This document shows positions 1-5,195 of a DNA stretch of 5,195 nucleotides, piece by piece (position 1 is the first letter of the stretch; every line of letters begins with the position of its first letter). Both the position numbers and the translations under genes were made by a program. The stretch covers positions 1-5,195 of the forward strand of contig JBCCFC010001002.1 of NCBI GenBank assembly GCA_039029935.1, written 5' to 3'. Source of the DNA: G039029935 sp039029935 (GTDB lineage: Bacteria > Chloroflexota > Anaerolineae > Caldilineales > Caldilineaceae). The notes under the pieces were generated by a model, which was not told the origin of the DNA, made no database searches, and saw only the letters and a program-made list of their open reading frames with translations.

Positions 1-390
1 ATGAAGATGGTTCTTGTATGGCAATCTATCTCCTTTTTACAAAGAAGACCACTGGCCAATCAGAACCAGAATGGTGCATCTTGGCACAACGTTGTTGTAT
101 TGTGATGAAAACTTTTGAAAATCAATGCTGTGATCAAACAGTCTGCTTTTGAGGACTGTATCTCAATATCTACTTGTGTGATAAAGACAAACAAATGATG
201 CAAGGTTATCCAGTGAAGAAAATCTTGATGTGAGTATAGAAACATTTTACCTGCCACCCACATGCTTTTATACACTAGTTAGGGTTAGCAGCCATTTTTT
301 TGCACTTACCCCAGTTTGAGTTGCACCTCAGTACCTTCTTCTGCATGCACACCCCTCAAGAATTTGGGAGGATCAATCTGCAAGTGAACA
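1..390. other. Gene-free, CpG-depleted 5' segment of possible foreign origin
   Basis: I find no supportable gene here. The longest open frames are a 71-codon one on the minus strand (60-275) and a 34-codon one starting at base 1 on the plus strand (1-105). Neither resembles a known protein or shows a convincing ribosome binding site. By hand count GC is about 39% over bases 1-360. Only one CG dinucleotide occurs before base 400 (at 90-91), where base composition would predict about 14, while TG and CA are frequent. The bacterial genes downstream have several CG per 60 bases. Strong CpG loss is characteristic of methylated eukaryotic genomes. The segment also contains TTAGGGTTAG (279-288) and GGCCAATCAG (54-63), which look like a telomere-type repeat and an NF-Y/CCAAT box, but single short matches prove nothing. 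I read it as a probable contig chimera or contaminating end; an AT-rich bacterial intergenic region is the alternative. Confidence 0.5.
366..371 (+). promoter_or_regulatory. Shine-Dalgarno-like GGGAGG, out of phase with the kinase frame
   Basis: GGGAGG followed by AT is a near-ideal Shine-Dalgarno core. It lies 19 bases before the TTG at 391, too far for that start. The closest plausible start is GTG 384 (12-base spacer), but GTG 384 and ATG 396 lie in a different frame that ends at TGA 441-443. The site is therefore either a chance match in the foreign-looking segment or a sign that the kinase frame is broken just downstream. It does not support TTG 391 as a true start. Confidence 0.25.
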
Positions 391-3030
391 TTGATATGGT
401 GCGTCTCGTTGGTCGATGGTGGGGGGCAGGAAGTACTCTATGAAATCAGCAGGGTTGTAGAGGATGGGCTAACCCCCAGCACCCAGTTCAAAAATTATGC
501 TGTGACTGAGTTATTCCGCACGGTCTATCAGGGGGAACGATATATTGGGTCGATGCACCTTGATAAAGATGCAACGGACCCATTGGTGACGCTAGCGACG
601 CCTATGTTCGATGATGATGGGGATTTTGCGGGTGCGCTTGTCGTCGAGGTCAACTTGCGATTTATGTGGAATATTGCAGCCACAATGGGCATTGGGGAGA
701 CGGGTCAGCTTTATGTTGTGGACCAAACAGGGCGTTTATTGGCGGCGGCGGATATCGACCGTGTGATGCGGTTGGAAAACCTGAGCGAGTTACCAGAGGT
801 TTATGCATTTATTGCGGAGGGGACGAACAGCCAGCAGGGTGAATCGCAGCAAACAGGGTCACAACAAACAGAGCCACAACAAACACGCACACAGACACAC
901 TTCTCAACAGGGGCAGGGCTGAATGGTGTACAGGTCTTGGCAACGTATATTCCTGTCAATGTACCCAATTGGGCGGTTGTTGCCGAGGTGCCCACCACCG
1001 AAATCAATCGGGCGATACTCTCCGAGGTCGTAACATCACTCGCCATTATGTTGTTAGCCGCCATCTTATCCATCTTAGTCGGCGAGTATATTGCGAGCCG
1101 TCTTGCGCGCCCGCTTCATGATTTAACCGAAACAGCCACCCAGATTGCGTCCGGGCACTATGAGTTGACGGCAAAACCACAAGGCTCAACCGAGGTGATG
1201 CAACTCGCACATGCCTTCAACCATATGACCAGCCAACTGCGCGGTTTGATTGTCTCACTTCAACAACAGGTTTTACGTCTTGAGGTTGAGGCGCGTATGA
1301 GCGAGCAGTTGAGCAGTATTGTCCGCCAAGAGGAACTGATGCGCGAAGTTGTACACCAGGTACGAGATAGTTTTGACTATTATCGCACACAGATATTTTT
1401 GGTGGATCAGGCGAGGCAGAATCTGATTTTTGGGGACGATGCGGGTGCATCAGGGCCACCCGTGAACGAGGATGATCGGCAGGTCCCGCTAGATTCGCCC
1501 ATCAGCCTCATCGCCAAAGCTGCACGTACACACAAGCTCGTCTATGCGCCCAATGTACATGAAACACCGGATTGGCTCTTTGACCACTATCTACCGGATA
1601 CACAGGCGGAAATTGCCATGCCTATTATGGTGAAGGGTGAGGTCTTTGCGGTCTTAGATGTGCAATCGGATAAAGTGGATGGGCTGGATGAACAGGATGT
1701 GAGCTTTTTGCGCTCGATTGCCAACCTTGTAGGGATTGCACTTGAGAATATCCACTATATGGAAGAGGTGCAGACACGCACACAGGAATTGATTTCTGCC
1801 AAAGAAGCGGCGGATGTTGCCAATCAAGCCAAAAGCACCTTTTTATCCCAAATGACCCATGAGTTGCGTACTCCAATGAACGGTGTTTTGGGGATGGCAA
1901 CGCTGCTTGGTGACACCGACCTTAACGAGGAGCAGCAGGACCTGCTGGGTACGCTGCGCACCAGTGGTGATACGCTGCTGACAATCATCAATGATATTTT
2001 AGATCTCTCCAAAATCGAAGCCAATAAGCTTGATCTGGCATTGGCCCCATTTGAACTCAAGACCTGTTTGGACGATACCTTTGCCCTTTTCAAAGCAACT
2101 GCCGCTGAGAACAACTTACGGTTGACCTATCATATCGACGATAATGTGCCAACCGTCCTCATTCAGGATGTCACCAGAGTCCGCCAAATTCTGACCAACC
2201 TCGTGAGTAACGCACTAAAATTTACCGATGCTGGGTCTATTCAAGTCACTGTCTCATTACAAGAACCACAAACAGAGACAACCCCTACCTCATCTTCCAA
2301 GACGACACAACAATGCGAAGTCTGCTTTGCAGTTAAAGACACAGGCATGGGCATTCCCACAGACCGGCTTGAACAGCTTTTTGATGCCTTTAGTCAAGTC
2401 GATAGCTCAATCAGCCGCAAACATGGAGGAACGGGGTTGGGGCTGGCAATTTGTAAGCAGCTCAGTGTCCTAATGGGTGGACGGATATGGGTTGAAAGTA
2501 CGGTCGGTGTTGGCTCAACATTTAGCTTTGCAATTGTGGCAGACATAGTTAAGGCAGACACAGCGATGCAAGCGGACACAGCAAACGCCATTCTACAAAA
2601 GAAACAGAACGCCAACCCGTTTACCAGAATCGACGCCCATGAAAAAACACTACGAATTTTGCTCGCTGAGGATAACGTTGTTAACCAAAAGGTGGCACAT
2701 CGTATCCTGAAAAAGTGTGGGTACACGGCGGATGTAGCCGCAAATGGGCTAGAGGCACTTGAAGCCCTAAAACGCCAACCCTATGATGTCATTCTGATGG
2801 ATATTCAGATGCCAGAGATGGATGGCCTGACCGCTACCCAGCAAATTCGCATACACTGGCCGCAAGACCAACAACCAAAGATCATCGCGCTCACCGCTGA
2901 CGCAATGGAGCAACAGCGCGAACAATATCTGGTGCTGGGGATGGACGATTTTGTCTCCAAGCCGATCCGCGTTCCCGCGCTGATGGCCGCTTTGGAGCGG
3001 ATTGAGGCACATGCTACACTATCCTCATGA
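391..3030 (+). CDS. Hybrid sensor histidine kinase (partial dCache-TM-HAMP-GAF-HisKA-HATPase-REC), N-terminally truncated
   Basis: Membrane-bound hybrid histidine kinase: it should sense a signal, autophosphorylate a His and pass the phosphate to its own receiver Asp. Visible order, in residues: membrane-proximal part of a dCache-type extracytoplasmic sensor (about 5-200), one transmembrane helix (about 213-231), HAMP (232-283), short coiled coil, GAF (about 304-455), coiled-coil linker (455-482), HisKA with H-box MTHELRTP and phospho-acceptor His490, HATPase_c with N-box NLVSNALKF (Asn607), G1 DTGMGIP (650-656) and G2 GGTGLGL (679-685), then a receiver (about 754-872) with Glu760/Asp761, phospho-acceptor Asp804, Thr835 and Lys857. 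All catalytic residues are present. No Hpt or DNA-binding domain follows. The start is doubtful: TTG 391 is merely the first start after TGA 385-387, lacks a spaced ribosome site, and leaves out the first membrane helix and the distal sensor half expected in this family. The true gene is probably longer and broken by a frameshift or chimeric join near 393-412. The stop overlaps the next gene by four bases. Kinase assignment is very secure; the sensed ligand is unknown. Confidence 0.93.
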   Translation: MIWCVSLVDGGGQEVLYEISRVVEDGLTPSTQFKNYAVTELFRTVYQGERYIGSMHLDKDATDPLVTLATPMFDDDGDFAGALVVEVNLRFMWNIAATMGIGETGQLYVVDQTGRLLAAADIDRVMRLENLSELPEVYAFIAEGTNSQQGESQQTGSQQTEPQQTRTQTHFSTGAGLNGVQVLATYIPVNVPNWAVVAEVPTTEINRAILSEVVTSLAIMLLAAILSILVGEYIASRLARPLHDLTETATQIASGHYELTAKPQGSTEVMQLAHAFNHMTSQLRGLIVSLQQQVLRLEVEARMSEQLSSIVRQEELMREVVHQVRDSFDYYRTQIFLVDQARQNLIFGDDAGASGPPVNEDDRQVPLDSPISLIAKAARTHKLVYAPNVHETPDWLFDHYLPDTQAEIAMPIMVKGEVFAVLDVQSDKVDGLDEQDVSFLRSIANLVGIALENIHYMEEVQTRTQELISAKEAADVANQAKSTFLSQMTHELRTPMNGVLGMATLLGDTDLNEEQQDLLGTLRTSGDTLLTIINDILDLSKIEANKLDLALAPFELKTCLDDTFALFKATAAENNLRLTYHIDDNVPTVLIQDVTRVRQILTNLVSNALKFTDAGSIQVTVSLQEPQTETTPTSSSKTTQQCEVCFAVKDTGMGIPTDRLEQLFDAFSQVDSSISRKHGGTGLGLAICKQLSVLMGGRIWVESTVGVGSTFSFAIVADIVKADTAMQADTANAILQKKQNANPFTRIDAHEKTLRILLAEDNVVNQKVAHRILKKCGYTADVAANGLEALEALKRQPYDVILMDIQMPEMDGLTATQQIRIHWPQDQQPKIIALTADAMEQQREQYLVLGMDDFVSKPIRVPALMAALERIEAHATLSS
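829..900 (+). repeat. In-frame 15-bp tandem repeat encoding SQQTx pentapeptides
   Basis: Four imperfect 15-base units begin at 829, 844, 859 and 874, followed by a decayed partial unit from 889. They encode SQQGE, SQQTG, SQQTE, PQQTR and TQTH (residues 147-170 of the histidine kinase). The units at 844, 859 and 874 are the most alike, sharing a CARCAAACA core. The unit length is a multiple of three, so copy-number change keeps the frame. The tract lies in a loop of the sensor domain, between the LSELPEV segment and the GLNGVQVLATYIPV strand, where added Gln/Thr-rich, disordered sequence is likely to be tolerated. Confidence 0.8.
2539..2581 (+). repeat. Three imperfect copies of GCAGACACAG in the HATPase-receiver linker
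   Basis: Copies lie at 2539-2548 (GCAGACATAG), 2554-2563 (GCAGACACAG) and 2572-2581 (GCGGACACAG), spaced 15 and 18 bases apart and all in the same codon phase. They encode ADI, ADT and ADT within residues 717-730 of the histidine kinase, at the start of the Ala/Gln-rich linker between the ATPase and receiver domains. This looks like a small decayed duplication that lengthened a flexible linker; regulatory meaning is not indicated. Confidence 0.45.
3027..3030 (+). promoter_or_regulatory. ATGA stop/start overlap coupling the two kinases
   Basis: The TGA stop of the histidine kinase (3028-3030) overlaps the ATG of the downstream kinase (3027-3029). A second in-frame ATG follows at 3030, so the overlap is four bases or one base depending on the start. 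The only upstream ribosome-site-like sequence is a GAGG at 3004-3007, which is too distant (19 bases). Initiation by re-initiation or coupling from the upstream gene is therefore the likeliest route, implying one transcript and matched amounts of the two proteins. Confidence 0.75.
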
Positions 3031-5138
3031 TGACGAACACAACCAATCAACAACAAACAATTCACAATCGCTACCATCTTCATGAAAAGCTTGGTCAGGG
3101 TGGCATGGGCGCAGTGTACCGTGCCACTGACCGACTGTCAGGCGATATCGTTGCGCTCAAGCGCGTTCTCAAATTACCAGCACATAAGCAGCGAGGGACG
3201 TCCCCACAGTCAACGGATGAACTCCTATTGGCCTTGGCACATGAATTTCAGACATTGGCAGGTCTGCGTCATCCACATATCATCAGTGTCCTCGACTATG
3301 GCTTTGATGAGGCACGGCAGCCCTTCTTCACGATGACCTATCTGCCAGAATCACAGAACATTCTGGATTCGGCTCAAAACATGCCCTTTGAACGCAGCAT
3401 CGAACTCATTCAGCAGCTATTGCAGGCATTGGCCTATCTGCACAGGCGTGGGGTCTTACACCGCGATTTAAAGCCAGACAATGTTCTGGTCAGCGATGGG
3501 GCTGTGCGTGTGTTGGACTTTGGCCTTTCCGTTAGCGACCAGACTCGTGGCTCCGATTCGGCAGGGACACCCGTTTATATGGCCCCCGAATTGTTTGATG
3601 GGCAGGCGCATAGTCGGGTGGCTGATTTGTATGCGGTTGGTGTCCTGTTCTATCAAATGCTGACGGATGAACATCCATTTGCCCCCTTTGACTATGCGTT
3701 TCTCGACCGTGTGTTAGATGCAGAGCCGGACTGGACGGGTGTAGATGTACGGGTACAGCCGATTTTGGCTCGTCTCCTTGCTAAGACAGCAGCAGAACGG
3801 TTTGCGTCCGCAACGGACGTGATGACAGCACTTGCTGAGGCATTGAACCAACCCATACCGTCAGAAACAACCGCCATCCGTGAGAGCTATCTACAAGCGG
3901 CCACCTTTGTGGGGCGTGAAGAGGAAGAAGCGCAATTGCTGGCCGCGTTAACGCAAGCGCAGTCTGGTAAGGGATCGGCGCGGCTCATCGGTGGGGAAAG
4001 TGGTGTGGGCAAAACGCGTTTGATGGATGAACTCCAGACACAGGCATTGGTCTCTGGTTTCTTTGTGCTGCGTGGTCAAGCGATTGATGATAGCACGATG
4101 CCCTATGGACTATGGCACGAACCACTCCGTCAATTGGTGATCGCGCTCACCGAAATCGAGAACTTGACCGCAAGCATCCTGCTACCTTTGGTTCCTGACA
4201 TTGCCCAGCTCATCGGGCATCCAGTCGCCCCTGCCCCTGAACTCAACAGTAATGCTGCACAAGTCCGCTTGTTTACCACGTTGTCTCGGCTCTTTCAACA
4301 GCTAGACAGACCCATCCTTTTGATACTTGAAGATGTACACTGGGCCGATGTCAGCCTCCTGCCGTTACCCTATTTGACACGGCAGATTGAGAATAAACAA
4401 TTGCTCATATTTGCAACGTATCGTCACGATGAGCGACCTGATCTGCCTGATTTGGTGCCAGAGATGACCTACTTTCCACTGGAACGGTTATCCTCAGCGG
4501 CGATGGCCGACTTGAGTACGGCCATGCTCGGTGAAGCGGGCAAGCGGGCCGATATCCAGACACTTTTGCAAGAGGAAACAGAGGGGAACGCCTTTTTTGC
4601 CGTTGAGGTGGTCCGTAGCTTGGCCGATAGTGCAGGTCGTTTGGGCAATATCACCGAAATGGTCTTGCCAAAACAGATCATCACCAATGGTATCTGGGGC
4701 ATTGTCGAAAAACGGCTCAATCGTTTACCCGCTTGGGCAAGACAATTGCTGGTAAAAGCGGCTGTGGCGGGGCGCGCACTGGATGTCGCCTTGATGTCAA
4801 CCTTGGCTATTGGGCTAGGGCTAGATATCGAGAACGAGTGGTTACCGCTGTGTGCAGATGCAGCTATCCTTGAGTTCCGAAACCAAGGCTGGCAATTTAG
4901 CCACGCCAAAATCCGAGATGGTGTCCTCATGGAGCTAGACCCGAACGAAAAAACGGCACTTCATGCGGAAATCGCCACCACCATTGAGCACCTTTACCCA
5001 GCAGATAACGCTCAAGCTGGACGACTGGCCTTGCATTGGCAGAGGGCCGGAAACACCGACAAAGAGTGTCACTATGCAGCAATTCCCGCAACCAGAGGTA
5101 GAAGGGAGAAACTTTCGCGAATAGAGCAAGGGTTCTGA
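3027..5138 (+). CDS. Serine/threonine protein kinase fused to a STAND/AAA ATPase (PknK/HstK-like), C-terminus probably truncated
   Basis: Cytosolic Hanks-type Ser/Thr kinase joined to a STAND-type ATPase regulator. Kinase domain, residues about 16-272: glycine loop LGQGGMGAVY (22-31), catalytic Lys45, helix-C Glu73, HRDLKPDN (145-152, Asp147, an RD kinase), DFG (164-166), a likely phosphorylatable Thr181 in GTPVYMAPE and the APE Glu188. All catalytic residues are present, so it should be active. The ATPase begins at FVGREEE (294-300), with Walker A GESGVGKT (323-330, Lys329), Walker B LLILEDVHWAD (431-441), the TYRHDE motif near 464, GNAFFAVEVVR (520-530) and HAKIRDGVL (626-634), as in PknK- and MalT-like proteins. 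At LALHWQRAG...HYAA (668-685) a TPR-like region normally begins, but the protein ends about 20 residues later with a basic tail (TRGRREKLSR) unlike that family. Relatives usually run well beyond 900 residues; this one has 703. No transmembrane helix is seen. It is coupled to the histidine kinase upstream. Substrates are unknown; the start could be Met1 or Met2. Confidence 0.92.
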   Translation: MMTNTTNQQQTIHNRYHLHEKLGQGGMGAVYRATDRLSGDIVALKRVLKLPAHKQRGTSPQSTDELLLALAHEFQTLAGLRHPHIISVLDYGFDEARQPFFTMTYLPESQNILDSAQNMPFERSIELIQQLLQALAYLHRRGVLHRDLKPDNVLVSDGAVRVLDFGLSVSDQTRGSDSAGTPVYMAPELFDGQAHSRVADLYAVGVLFYQMLTDEHPFAPFDYAFLDRVLDAEPDWTGVDVRVQPILARLLAKTAAERFASATDVMTALAEALNQPIPSETTAIRESYLQAATFVGREEEEAQLLAALTQAQSGKGSARLIGGESGVGKTRLMDELQTQALVSGFFVLRGQAIDDSTMPYGLWHEPLRQLVIALTEIENLTASILLPLVPDIAQLIGHPVAPAPELNSNAAQVRLFTTLSRLFQQLDRPILLILEDVHWADVSLLPLPYLTRQIENKQLLIFATYRHDERPDLPDLVPEMTYFPLERLSSAAMADLSTAMLGEAGKRADIQTLLQEETEGNAFFAVEVVRSLADSAGRLGNITEMVLPKQIITNGIWGIVEKRLNRLPAWARQLLVKAAVAGRALDVALMSTLAIGLGLDIENEWLPLCADAAILEFRNQGWQFSHAKIRDGVLMELDPNEKTALHAEIATTIEHLYPADNAQAGRLALHWQRAGNTDKECHYAAIPATRGRREKLSRIEQGF

Positions 5139-5195
5139 TGCGTATAAGGGTCATATAGGATTATAAAGAGGATGTTTCAAGAGTACAAAGCTGAA
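5086..5195. other. Atypical 3' end: loss of family similarity, no terminator seen
   Basis: From about 5086 the encoded protein stops resembling STAND/TPR relatives, and the sequence becomes purine-rich and AT-richer (AGGTAGAAGGGAGAAAC, later ATAGGATTATAAAGAGG). The frame closes at TGA 5136-5138. None of the three plus-strand frames restores an obvious TPR sequence, so a single-base frameshift does not simply explain it. No hairpin with a T-run and no new gene start with a ribosome site is visible in 5139-5195. A genuine truncation, a rearrangement or an assembly join near the contig end all fit. Confidence 0.4.

Noticed and set aside
1..105. Plus-strand 34-codon open frame beginning at the first base
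   Set aside because: Short, starts exactly at the window edge with no upstream sequence visible, and resembles nothing known to me.
60..275. Minus-strand 71-codon open frame in the 5' segment
   Set aside because: No recognisable domain, no convincing ribosome site, and a His/Phe/Thr-rich sequence typical of non-coding AT-rich DNA; it lies in the CpG-depleted segment.
240..275. Possible sigma70-like promoter (TTTTAC ... TTATAC) upstream of the histidine kinase
   Set aside because: Poor match to the -35 element, and the DNA here may not be bacterial, so I do not call a promoter.
279..288. TTAGGGTTAG as a telomeric repeat
   Set aside because: Less than two units; such a match arises easily by chance and is kept only as weak support for the chimera idea.
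829..900. CRISPR-like or regulatory repeat
   Set aside because: Units are contiguous 15-mers without spacers and in codon phase within a gene, so it is a coding tandem repeat.
2394..2726. Minus-strand 110-codon frame, and the 153-codon one at 4469-4930
   Set aside because: Antisense shadows of well-supported coding domains (HATPase and STAND ATPase); no independent domain or ribosome-site evidence.
5150..5190. Minus-strand TTTGTA/TATAAT promoter-like pair near the 3' end
   Set aside because: Weak -35, points antisense into the STK gene with no gene to drive; AT-rich chance match is likely.

Overview
The window carries two large co-directional + strand signalling genes that fill almost all of it, plus two odd ends. 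The gene content is bacterial. A dCache-HAMP-GAF hybrid histidine kinase next to a Ser/Thr kinase fused to a STAND/AAA ATPase is typical of signalling-rich, multicellular or filamentous lineages. Chloroflexota is my first guess, with Cyanobacteria or another environmental phylum as alternatives. The sequence has no 16S, tRNA or other lineage marker, so this is inference only.

Layout. (a) Bases 1 to about 390 contain no recognisable gene. They are AT-richer (about 39% GC over the first 360 bases) and strikingly poor in CpG (one CG in the first 400 bases), unlike everything downstream; this may be foreign, possibly eukaryotic, DNA joined to a bacterial contig. (b) 391-3030 is a hybrid sensor histidine kinase whose phosphotransfer domains are intact but whose N-terminus (first membrane helix and first half of the sensor) is missing. 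There are signs of a frameshift or chimeric junction near 393-412. (c) 3027-5138 is a serine/threonine protein kinase with a PknK/MalT-like STAND ATPase. It overlaps the kinase upstream by an ATGA, so the two are probably translationally coupled. Its C-terminus stops just where a TPR-like region should begin, after about 20 residues that do not look like the family. (d) 5139-5195 has no visible gene or terminator.

How the genes may work together: an extracytoplasmic or GAF-sensed signal would drive His-to-Asp phosphotransfer inside the first protein, while the second protein would couple Ser/Thr phosphorylation to an ATP-dependent STAND switch. In Cyanobacteria and fungi, STK, ATPase, GAF and histidine kinase modules occur fused in one polypeptide (HstK-type proteins, group X fungal histidine kinases). 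Here similar modules lie on two overlapping genes, in the opposite order. No DNA-binding output or histidine phosphotransfer (Hpt) protein is encoded in the window. Both ends look like artefacts or gene remnants, so the reported start and stop of this pair should be treated with caution.
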